This document shows, piece after piece, positions 18,943 to 26,089 of a stretch of DNA of 64,000 nt. The first letter of the stretch is position 1. Each line of letters begins with the position of its first letter. Source of the stretch: Brachybacterium sp. EE-P12 (lineage in GTDB: Bacteria; Actinomycetota; Actinomycetes; Actinomycetales; Dermabacteraceae); the NCBI RefSeq assembly GCF_003711805.1, contig NZ_QXCP01000006.1, positions 1 through 64,000 of the forward strand. Direction: 5' to 3'. Under the pieces are notes generated by a model. The model had not been told where the DNA came from. It was given only the letters and a program-made list of their open reading frames with translations, and did not search any database. The position numbers and the translations under genes were made by a program.

Positions 18943-19716
18943 ATGACGATCAGCGGTGCAGTGCAGTCCGTGGACCGGGCGGTGCAGGTGCTCGAGACGA
19001 TCGCGCGCGAGGACGGGGCATCCATCGCCGCGATCGCGAGGGAGCTCGAGGTGCACGCCTCGACCGCCTCGAGGCTGGTGGCCTCCCTCGAGCGGCACGA
19101 CCTCGTCGAGCGCAGCGAGGACGGCACGGTCCAGCTCGGGGTGGGGCTGCTGCGCCTGGCCGCCTCCGCCCGCCCGCGGCGCGACCTCACCGCGATCGCG
19201 GGGCCGGTGTGCGAGGCGCTCGCCGAGGAGCTCGGGGAGACGGTCAACGTCGCGGTCCTGCGCGGCGGGGTCGCCGTGAACCTCTACCAGGCGCAGGCTC
19301 GCAGCACCGTCGCGCTGCACAACTGGGTGGGGGACCGGACGGTGCTGCACGCGACCTCGAGCGGGAAGATGCTGCTGGCGCACCTCGAGCCGGCCCAGCG
19401 CCGGGAGCTGCTGCGCGGGAGGCTCGAGTCCTTCACCGAGCGCACCCTCACCGATCCGGCCGTGCTCGAGCAGCAGCTGGCCGAAGCGCGCGAGCGCGGC
19501 TGGGCCGAGGCGGTCGAGGAGTTCGAGGAGGGGCTCGTCGCGCTCGCCGCCCCCGTGCGCGGCCCCGAGGGCACGGTGATCGCGGCGGTCTCCGCCGCGG
19601 GCCCCGCCTACCGCCTCGCGCCGCAGCGGCTGCCCGAGGCCTCGGCGGTGCTGCGCGGAGCGACCGAGGAGATCTCGCGCCGCCTGGGCCATCGCGCGCC
19701 CGCGGACGAGGGGTGA
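18943..19716 (+). CDS. IclR-family transcriptional regulator
   Basis: A 257-residue regulator: N-terminal winged HTH (AVQSVDRAVQVLETIAREDG, SIAAIARELEVHASTASRLV, LVERSEDGTVQLGVGLLRLA) and a C-terminal GAF-like effector domain (ATSSGKMLLAHLEPAQRREL, ERGWAEAVEEFEEGLVALAA-PV, TVIAAVSAAGPAYRL). These normally sense small carboxylates or aromatics. It sits between the two methyl-transfer genes: divergent from the GcvT-like/MTHFR pair and convergent (13-bp gap) with the FAD-GcvT gene. It likely controls the block. Confidence 0.92.
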   Translation: MTISGAVQSVDRAVQVLETIAREDGASIAAIARELEVHASTASRLVASLERHDLVERSEDGTVQLGVGLLRLAASARPRRDLTAIAGPVCEALAEELGETVNVAVLRGGVAVNLYQAQARSTVALHNWVGDRTVLHATSSGKMLLAHLEPAQRRELLRGRLESFTERTLTDPAVLEQQLAEARERGWAEAVEEFEEGLVALAAPVRGPEGTVIAAVSAAGPAYRLAPQRLPEASAVLRGATEEISRRLGHRAPADEG

Positions 19717-19729
19717 GCGCGGCGGCCGC

Positions 19730-22285
19730 TCAGACGCCCGGGCCTGCGGAGTCCGCACCGCCCGGGTGCTTCATCCGCGAGTCCTCGGGGTCGAACGGGG
19801 GAGTGCGGCCGACGCCGATCACCTCGGCGGCCAGGCGCGTGCCCAGGTACTGCACCTGCACGGCCGTCCCGAGCTCGGCCTGCGCGAGCGGGAGATAGGC
19901 CAGCAGCAGGTACCGGCCCAGCGACGGCGCGGGCCCCGCGGAGGTGACGTAGGAGCGTCGCCCGGCGGCGTCGATCAGCACCTCCCCGTCCGGGGACAGC
20001 ACCGGCTCGCCGCCGGTGGGGAAGCGTGCGAGCGTCGGGTCCTCGGGCGGGTCCGTGAGCGCCAGCGTGCACAGCATCGCGCGCGGCCCGCGCTCCCGGG
20101 CGGCGAGATAGGCCTGCTTGCCCACGAAGTCGGCGCGCTTGACCTTCGGCAGGGCGAGATCGGCGTCGACCGGGTCGTGCTCGGCGGTCAGCTCCGCCCC
20201 CAGCAGCCGGTACGCCTTCTCCAGCCGGCCCGTCGTGCCGTACACGCCGATCCCCGCCGCGATCACGCCGAGCTCCTGCCCGGCCGCCCAGAGACGGTCC
20301 CAGAGAGCGAGGCCGTGCTCGGCGGCGACGTGGAGCTCGGCCCCGTTCTCGCCCACGTAGGAGATCCGCAGCGCCGAGACCGGGATGCTGCCCAGGTGCA
20401 GGTCCTGCGCGGTGCCGTAGGGGAAGGCGGCGAGCGTCACGTCGGCGTCGGTGACCGCGTCCAGCAGCTCCTCCGCCCGCGGCCCCCACACCCCGATCGT
20501 GGTGAGGGCGGAGGTGGAGTCGGTGATCTGCACGGACCCGTCGTCGGGGGCGCGGGCGGTCAGCCAGGCGAGGTCGCGCCCGCCCTCGGTGCCCCCGGTG
20601 ATGACGCGGAAGTCCTCCTCGCCGCGGCGCACGACCGTCAGGTCGCTGCGGAAGGTGCCCGCCGGGGTGAGCAGCGGGGTGTAGACGCAGCGGCCCACGG
20701 GCACGTCGATCCGGGCGACGGCGAGGCGCTCGAGCAGCGCGAGCGCGCCCGGGCCGCGCACGTCGAGGATCGCGAAGGCGGCCAGGTCGATCATCGCCAC
20801 CCCCTCGCGCATCGCCAGGTGCTCCACCTCGATCAGCGGCGACCACCAGCGCGCGTCCCATTCGTGCACGCGCGCGGTGAGCCGTCCCGCGAAGCGGTCC
20901 CGCAGCCGGGCGCTCGCGCCGTACCACTGGGGCCGCTCCCAGCCGGCGGCCTCGAAGAACTCCGCGCCGAGCGTCGCGGTGCGGGAGTGGACGGGACTCG
21001 TGCGCGAGGGCCGGTCCGAGAGCCACTGCTCGCGCGGATGGGTGATCCCGTAGGTCTTCGGGAATCCCTCCGCCGCACGGGCCCGCACATGCGCCTCGCT
21101 GCGCGCGGCCGGGTGGAAGCGCGCCGGATCCGAGCCACGGGGGTCGATCTCGCTCGTGCCCTCGGTGAGCAGCTCGGCGAGCATCCGTCCCGCCCCGGCG
21201 GCCTCCTTGATCCACACCGCCGCCGCGGACCACAGCCCGCGCACCTCCGGCAGCTCGCCCACGAGCGCGCCCCCGTCGGGCGTGTTCGCGAGCAGTCCGT
21301 TGATCGCGACCGGGCGGGGCAGCCCCGGGTCGGCGAGCAGGCCGGGGAACATCTCCCGGGCATGGCCGTACTGGGCGGTGAAGTCCTCCTCGGTGAAGGG
21401 GAAGGAGGTGGGCGTCGCCTGCCCGGGATGGTCACCGACGGGCGGGATCTCCGAGGGGCGGTGCAGCATCGGCCGGTGCGCGTACGAGCCGATCTCGAGG
21501 CTCGAACCGCGCTGGCGCTCGTACATCAGCCGGTCCATGTCCCGCAGCAGCGGGAAGCTGATCCATTCCCCGGTCGCCTCGAGCTCGGGGATCGGGCCGA
21601 CGTCGATCATCTGGTGCACCGCCGGGGCCAGCGGGATCGCGGCGCCGGCGAGCGCGGCCACCTGCGGGCTCCACACCCCGCAGGCGATCACGACGTGCTC
21701 CGTCCGGATCTCCCCGCGGTCGGTGAGCACCCGCGTCACCCTCCCGCGCCGGGTCTCGATCCCGGTCACCTCCGTCATCGCGAAGGTGCTCAGCGCCCCG
21801 GCCTCCTCGGCGCGCTCCCGCAGCAGCTCCCCGGCCCGGATCGGATCCAGGATCGCGGCGGTGGGGGTGTGGAAGCCGCCGATCAGCAGATCCGCGTCGC
21901 AGAAGGGGACGAGCTGCTGGATCTCGGCGGGGGAGACCAGATGCGCCTCCACGCCCCAGGAGAGCGCGGAGGTCATGCGGCGGGTCAGCTCCTGCATCCG
22001 CTCGGCGCTGCGGGCCACCTCGATCCCCCCGCAGTGGTCGAGCACGCCGAGCTCGGTGTACTGGCGCAGGGAGTCGACGGTGAGGTCGGTGATCTCCTTG
22101 GAGTGGTCGACGGGGAAGACGAAGTTCGAGGCGTGGCCGGTGGAGCCGCCCGGATCGGGCAGAGGCCCCTTGTCGAGCTGGACGATGCTCCGCCAGCCCA
22201 GATCCGCCAGATGGGCGACGGCGGCGTTGCCCACCACCCCGGCTCCGATGACGACGACGTCCGCGCTGTGGGGCAGCTGCACCAT
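19730..22285 (-). CDS. FAD-dependent oxidoreductase-GcvT fusion (dimethylglycine/sarcosine dehydrogenase-like)
   Basis: An 851-residue two-part enzyme. The N-terminal DAO-type FAD domain starts ADVVVIGAGVVGNAAVAHLA (GxGxxG near residue 13) and runs to about 400, with the FAD-attachment/back motif STGHASNFVFPVDHS; the C-terminal GcvT-type folate domain (about 450-850) has FAILDVRGPGALALLERL, YTPLLTPAGTFRSDLTVV and ISYVGENGAELHVAAEHG. This layout belongs to dimethylglycine and sarcosine dehydrogenases, which demethylate N-methyl amines and pass formaldehyde-level carbon to THF. The substrate is unproven. The ATG at 22285 follows GAGGAGG. It neighbours the IclR gene and the GcvT/MTHFR pair. Confidence 0.88.
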   Translation of the reverse strand: MVQLPHSADVVVIGAGVVGNAAVAHLADLGWRSIVQLDKGPLPDPGGSTGHASNFVFPVDHSKEITDLTVDSLRQYTELGVLDHCGGIEVARSAERMQELTRRMTSALSWGVEAHLVSPAEIQQLVPFCDADLLIGGFHTPTAAILDPIRAGELLRERAEEAGALSTFAMTEVTGIETRRGRVTRVLTDRGEIRTEHVVIACGVWSPQVAALAGAAIPLAPAVHQMIDVGPIPELEATGEWISFPLLRDMDRLMYERQRGSSLEIGSYAHRPMLHRPSEIPPVGDHPGQATPTSFPFTEEDFTAQYGHAREMFPGLLADPGLPRPVAINGLLANTPDGGALVGELPEVRGLWSAAAVWIKEAAGAGRMLAELLTEGTSEIDPRGSDPARFHPAARSEAHVRARAAEGFPKTYGITHPREQWLSDRPSRTSPVHSRTATLGAEFFEAAGWERPQWYGASARLRDRFAGRLTARVHEWDARWWSPLIEVEHLAMREGVAMIDLAAFAILDVRGPGALALLERLAVARIDVPVGRCVYTPLLTPAGTFRSDLTVVRRGEEDFRVITGGTEGGRDLAWLTARAPDDGSVQITDSTSALTTIGVWGPRAEELLDAVTDADVTLAAFPYGTAQDLHLGSIPVSALRISYVGENGAELHVAAEHGLALWDRLWAAGQELGVIAAGIGVYGTTGRLEKAYRLLGAELTAEHDPVDADLALPKVKRADFVGKQAYLAARERGPRAMLCTLALTDPPEDPTLARFPTGGEPVLSPDGEVLIDAAGRRSYVTSAGPAPSLGRYLLLAYLPLAQAELGTAVQVQYLGTRLAAEVIGVGRTPPFDPEDSRMKHPGGADSAGPGV

Positions 22286-22364
22286 GGTGTCCTCCTCGAC
22301 CTCCCGTGGCCCACCCACGGTAGCGCCGCGAAGACCCGGCTGACCAGGGGGTCGTGCAGGTCGA

Positions 22365-23555
22365 TCAGCCGGGCCGGCCGGGCGTGTTCGTCGCGGGGAG
22401 CGAGGAGCCGGCCGGCTCGTGCTCCTCGAGCGGGGCGAGGAAGCGCTCGATCCCGCCGACGACGGCGCGGAAGCGCGGTGAGGCGAACACGTCGAAGCCG
22501 TGCTGGGCGCCCGGCAGCTCCGCGTACACGACGGGGGAGGGCGAGCCGTCGCGCAGGTGCGTTGCGAGGTCCCGCGCCTGGACGACCGGGACCCAGTTGT
22601 CCAGCGCGCCGTGCACGATCAGCACCGGCGGGGCGCCGCTGACGGACAGGTCCAGCGGATGCGAGGCGGGCTGCTCGCCGGGCCGCTGGCCGTAGTACCG
22701 GCCCAGGTACCCGTAGAGCACCACAGCGGCCGCGACGTGCGTGTCGATCTCCTCGAAGCCGGGCTGCAGGAGCGGGTCGCCGCCGGTGAGGGCGCAGTGG
22801 GTGGCCAGATGCCCTCCTGCGGAGCTGCCCGAGATGACGATCCTCGACGGATCCATCCCGTGCTCGGCCGCATGCTCGTGCACCCAGGCGATCACGCGCT
22901 TCGCGTCGATCAGGTGGCCGGGCCAGGTGGTGCCGGGCCGCAGCCCGTAGCTCGCGCTGAGCACCACCCACCCGCGCTGCGCCATGCGGTGCAGGAGATG
23001 CCGGGACTCGAAATGCTTGGAGCCGGACCGGTACCCGCCGCCGTGGAAGTACAGCAGCACCGGTGCGGGCGAGGCGGGGGTGGCGGCACCGTCCCGGTGA
23101 CGCCTGCGGTACAGGTCCAGGCGGTGCTCGCGCCCGCCCGGGCCGTGGGCGAGCCCCGCGATGCGCTCGACCTCCCGTGGCCGCAGCGGCAGCGGCGCCG
23201 GCCAGGTCCATCGGAACGGTCGGGCCTCTGCGGACAGGTCCATGGTGTGCGCGATGACGGCACGGCTGCGGATGATCCTGCGCTGGAGGATCGCGAGGCC
23301 CACGAGCAGGAAGAGCCCGAGCACGATCCCGGCCACGGTGGGAAGGGGCCCGAGCGTCGGGTCGACGTCGTCGGGGAGCAGGGAGGACGACACGGTCAGA
23401 GCGAGCAGGAGCAGCACCAGCATCGGCAGCTCGTTCGCGGCGACGCTGAGGTAGTACACGGCGCGTGCCAGCGGCAGCGGGCGGTGCGGAGGGCGGAGCA
23501 TGAGGGCGACGAGCACCGCCCAGATCGTGAGGGTGAGGAGGATTCCGTAGGTCAT
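22365..23555 (-). CDS. Membrane-anchored alpha/beta hydrolase (HSL/esterase family)
   Basis: A 396-residue protein with two N-terminal hydrophobic helices (ILLTLTIWAVLVALMLRPP; LPTVAGIVLGLFLLVGLAIL, plus AANELPMLVLLLLALTVSSS) and a C-terminal esterase domain. Catalytic features are the oxyanion motif YFHGGGYRSGS, nucleophile VISGSSAGGHLATH, the acid in VHGALDNWVPVV, and His in GAQHGFDVF. The ATG at 23555 has GGAAGGA six bases upstream. The catalytic side should face either the cytosol or outside depending on topology. It is divergent from the acetyltransferase and follows the FAD-GcvT gene by 80 bp; any functional link is unknown. Confidence 0.85.
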   Translation of the reverse strand: MTYGILLTLTIWAVLVALMLRPPHRPLPLARAVYYLSVAANELPMLVLLLLALTVSSSLLPDDVDPTLGPLPTVAGIVLGLFLLVGLAILQRRIIRSRAVIAHTMDLSAEARPFRWTWPAPLPLRPREVERIAGLAHGPGGREHRLDLYRRRHRDGAATPASPAPVLLYFHGGGYRSGSKHFESRHLLHRMAQRGWVVLSASYGLRPGTTWPGHLIDAKRVIAWVHEHAAEHGMDPSRIVISGSSAGGHLATHCALTGGDPLLQPGFEEIDTHVAAAVVLYGYLGRYYGQRPGEQPASHPLDLSVSGAPPVLIVHGALDNWVPVVQARDLATHLRDGSPSPVVYAELPGAQHGFDVFASPRFRAVVGGIERFLAPLEEHEPAGSSLPATNTPGRPG

Positions 23556-23691
23556 GTGCGGTCCTTCCGCTGCGGCGCATCGAGGCGCCGCGGCCCGGCG
23601 GCGCTCGGAGGACGGGGAACCGACCGGGATGCGGTGCGTCGCCGCCATCGACCCTAGAGCGCGTCGCGGAGCGGGGCCAGGAGATTTCCCG

Positions 23692-24093
23692 GTGCCGCCG
23701 GCACGGTCGTCCGCCGACGCGCCGTTCCCTCCGCTGACCGCGGACTTCGGTCGGAACCTCCACCTCGGCGAGCGGGTGTTCATCAACTCCGGCTGCCGCT
23801 TCCAGGACCAGGGCGGCATCGCCATCGGCGACGACTGCCGGATCGGGCACGACGTCGTGATGGCGACGCTGAACCATGACATGGACCCCTCTCACCGCGC
23901 GGATCTGCACCCCGCGCCGATCGTCGTCGGGAACCGGGTGTGGATCGGCGCGAAAGCGACCGTGCTGCCCGGGGTAACGATCGGGGAGGACGCCGTGGTG
24001 GGCGCCGGGTCCGTGGTGACCACGGACGTCCCTGCCGGGACGGTCGTGGTCGGCTCCCCGGCGCGTGTCGTGCGCGAGGTGCCGCGGAGCTGA
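23692..24093 (+). CDS. Hexapeptide-repeat acetyltransferase lacking the N-terminal domain
   Basis: About 133 residues of left-handed beta-helix repeat like sugar O-acetyltransferases (Maa/LacA): NLHLGERVFINSGCRFQDQG, IGDDCRIGHDVVMATLNHDM (catalytic His region), APIVVGNRVWIGAKATVLPG and GAGSVVTTDVPAGTVVVGSP. Full enzymes have about 185-200 residues with a helical N-terminal (Mac) domain of about 55 residues, absent here. GTG at 23692, preceded by AGGAG at the right spacing, gives this length. An upstream frame to 23554 would overlap the divergent hydrolase start and is low-complexity. It could be a functional short form or a 5'-truncated gene. Confidence 0.7.
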   Translation: MPPARSSADAPFPPLTADFGRNLHLGERVFINSGCRFQDQGGIAIGDDCRIGHDVVMATLNHDMDPSHRADLHPAPIVVGNRVWIGAKATVLPGVTIGEDAVVGAGSVVTTDVPAGTVVVGSPARVVREVPRS

Positions 24094-24171
24094 GACGAGG
24101 GCTGCTCACGGGCCGCGCGCTGAGCGGGCGGCCCGTGGAACCCTGCCCGAAGCTATGTCCGGGGCAAGAAA

Positions 24172-24195
24172 AAACGCCCTGTCGCCAGGGCGTTT
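24172..24195 (-). terminator. Rho-independent terminator of tRNA-His
   Basis: Stem AAACGCCCT/AGGGCGTTT with loop GTCGCC. On the minus strand the right side runs into TTTTTTCTTG, giving the U-tract after the tRNA-His gene. It also lies 79 bp after the acetyltransferase stop on the other strand. Confidence 0.85.
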
Positions 24196-24200
24196 CTTGG

Positions 24201-24274
24201 GGTGATCGACGGGATTTGAACCCGCGACCGCCTGGACCACAACCAGGAGCTCTACCAACTGAGCTACGACCACC
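24201..24274 (-). tRNA. tRNA-His (anticodon GTG)
   Basis: Acceptor GTGGTCG pairs with CGATCAC (one G-U), with the extra G-1 opposite C73 that is specific to tRNA-His. Anticodon stem CCTGG/CCAGG holds loop TTGTGGT (anticodon GTG). T-arm is GCGGGTTCAAATCCCGT. Confidence 0.95.
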
Positions 24275-24467
24275 ATGCGCAGGGCGATGCCGTGCGACAA
24301 GAGAACAATATACCGGTTCGCCTGGGCATATCCCAGCCCGGAGGGGGTCGGCGCAGTGTGAGACGCGTTGCATCCGGGCCGGGGGCGTCGCCGCCGACAC
24401 CGGACCGGCCGCCCGGACGGCTGCATGACGCCGCCCGGACTGCACCGCCCCCGGTGCGCGGTACCGG

Positions 24468-25451
24468 TCAGAGCAGCTCGGCGCGCAGCTGCTCGGGAGA
24501 CTTCGGCGAGAGCAGGCCCGGGGCGACGTCGAAGGGGGTCCTCGCCCCGTGCTCCCCGGCCGCGGCGAGCCGCGCGGCGGCCCGGGCGTAGGCGACCAGC
24601 ACGCTCGCGGTGAACTCGGGGTTCGACTCCTCCTGCAGGCGGTACTCGATCGTCTGGGCGGTGCCGGGGGAGGACTCTCCGGAGCGGATCACGAAGCCGC
24701 CGTGGGGCATGCCCTGATGGTCGCGGGCGAGCTCCTCGGCGCTGATGAAGTGGACGGTCGTGTCGAAGGGCTCGAAGTAGTGCGGCATCGTCACGATCGC
24801 CTCGCGCACCGCGTCGGCGTCGGCCCCCTCCTCGAGCACGACGAAGCACTCGCGCACGTGCTTCTCACGGGTGCTGAGATCGGGCCGCTCACCGGCGCGC
24901 ACCCGGTCGATGGCGTCCTGCGAGGGGTTCGTGTACTGCACGGCGCCGGCGACGCCGTCCACGCGGCGCAGCGCGTCGGAGTGCCCCTGGGACAGGCCGC
25001 GGCCCCAGAAGGTGTAGGTCTCGCCGGAGGCGAGGATCGCCTCGCCGAACAGACGGTTGATCGAGAACAGGCCCGGGTCCCAGCCGGTGGAGATCAGCGC
25101 CGTGGTGCCGGCGGCGCGGGCAGCGGCGTCCACCGCCGTGAAGTGCTCCGGGATCCGGGCATGCGTGTCGAAGCTGTCCACCACGGTGAAGCGCTCGGCG
25201 AGCCGCGGGGTCTGGACGGGCAGGTCGGTCTTCGACCCGCCGCACAGCACGAGCACGTCGATCTCGCCCTGCATCTGCTCGAGCGCGTCCATCGAGCGGA
25301 CCGGCGTCCCCTCGTGCGCCGTGGTCACGGTCGCCGGGTCACGGCGCGTGAACACGCCCACCAGCTCCATGTCCTCCTGGAGGGAGACGGCGAGCTCGAC
25401 GCCGCGTCCCAGGTTCCCGTAGCCGACGATTCCGATCCGATGTGCAGTCAT
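24468..25451 (-). CDS. ddh: meso-Diaminopimelate dehydrogenase
   Basis: A 327-residue NADP-dependent enzyme that converts tetrahydrodipicolinate to meso-DAP in one step for lysine and peptidoglycan synthesis. N-terminal Rossmann motif IGIVGYGNLGRGVELAV, then LVLCGGSKTDLPVQTPRLAE, VDSFDTHARIPEHF, ISTGWDPGLFSINRLFGEAI, FWGRGLSQGHSDALRRVDGV and the C-terminal HGGFVIRSGE and EYRLQEESNPEFTASVLVAY are family hallmarks. It stands alone. The presence implies meso-DAP metabolism, by the dehydrogenase variant. Confidence 0.95.
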   Translation of the reverse strand: MTAHRIGIVGYGNLGRGVELAVSLQEDMELVGVFTRRDPATVTTAHEGTPVRSMDALEQMQGEIDVLVLCGGSKTDLPVQTPRLAERFTVVDSFDTHARIPEHFTAVDAAARAAGTTALISTGWDPGLFSINRLFGEAILASGETYTFWGRGLSQGHSDALRRVDGVAGAVQYTNPSQDAIDRVRAGERPDLSTREKHVRECFVVLEEGADADAVREAIVTMPHYFEPFDTTVHFISAEELARDHQGMPHGGFVIRSGESSPGTAQTIEYRLQEESNPEFTASVLVAYARAAARLAAAGEHGARTPFDVAPGLLSPKSPEQLRAELL

Positions 25452-25586
25452 GTTCCTTGCTCTGCTCGAGGAGAGCGCCCGCGGCGGCGGACGCCCGGGA
25501 AGATGCTACTGAAGAGGCACCTCATGAGGATGCCGGTTCCGGCTCGGTCCATTGCTCTGCCGTCGGCGAGGGAGGAGACTGACGGC

Positions 25587-25937
25587 ATGATCGTCGCCTT
25601 CTCCGTCCAGCCCACCGGTGAGCCCTCGGACCCGCACCTCGCGCGCGACCTCGGCGAGGGGTCCGATGCCGCGAGCGTTCACGATGCGGTCGCCGCCGCG
25701 GTGCGGATCGTGCGCGAGTCCGGCCTGCCCACCCGCACCTCCTCGATGTTCACCGAGATCGAGGGGGAGTGGGACGAGGTCATGGACGTCGTGCGGCGCG
25801 CGACCGAGGAGGCGGGTCGCTACGGCTCCCGCGTCTCCCTCGTTCTCAAGGCCGACATCCGCCCCGGGCACGTGGGCGAGCTCGACGGGAAGGTCGAGCG
25901 CATGGAGGCCGCCGCGACGCGCCTCGAGGGGCGCTGA
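25587..25937 (+). CDS. Thiamine-binding / MTH1187-YkoF-like small protein
   Basis: A 116-residue protein of the MTH1187/YqgV (DUF77, thiamine-binding) family: MIVAFSVQPTG, VHDAVAAAVRIVRESGLPTR, SSMFTEIEGEWDEVMDVVRR and RVSLVLKADIRPGH are characteristic. It should form ferredoxin-like homotetramers that bind a small ligand (thiamin in some members). The strong ribosome-binding site GGAGGAG supports the ATG at 25587. It is divergent from ddh. Confidence 0.85.
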   Translation: MIVAFSVQPTGEPSDPHLARDLGEGSDAASVHDAVAAAVRIVRESGLPTRTSSMFTEIEGEWDEVMDVVRRATEEAGRYGSRVSLVLKADIRPGHVGELDGKVERMEAAATRLEGR

Positions 25938-25938
25938 G

Positions 25939-25955
25939 CCCCGCCTTGCGGGGCA
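25939..25955. terminator. GC hairpin after the thiamine-binding gene
   Basis: GCCCCGC-CTT-GCGGGGC directly after the stop codon. No U-tract follows, so efficiency is uncertain. Confidence 0.5.
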
Positions 25956-26009
25956 TCCCGTCTGAGGAGCTGGAATGGCACTGCATTCCAGCACCTCTCA
26001 CGGGATGGG
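25954..26009. repeat. Long imperfect inverted repeat
   Basis: Arms of about 24 bases (left arm at 25954-25977, containing GCTGGAATG; right arm at 25984-26009, containing CATTCCAGC) fold into a long hairpin with four small mismatches. It lies between convergent genes (thiamine-binding and Orn-epimerase). One of several long palindromes in this window. Confidence 0.7.
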
Positions 26010-26089
26010 CGCGGTGAGCTCACGCTCTCGGGACAGACGTGGTGAGGGAGCGACCCCGCCGCGCTGTCTGCAGCGCGGCGGCGCCGAGC

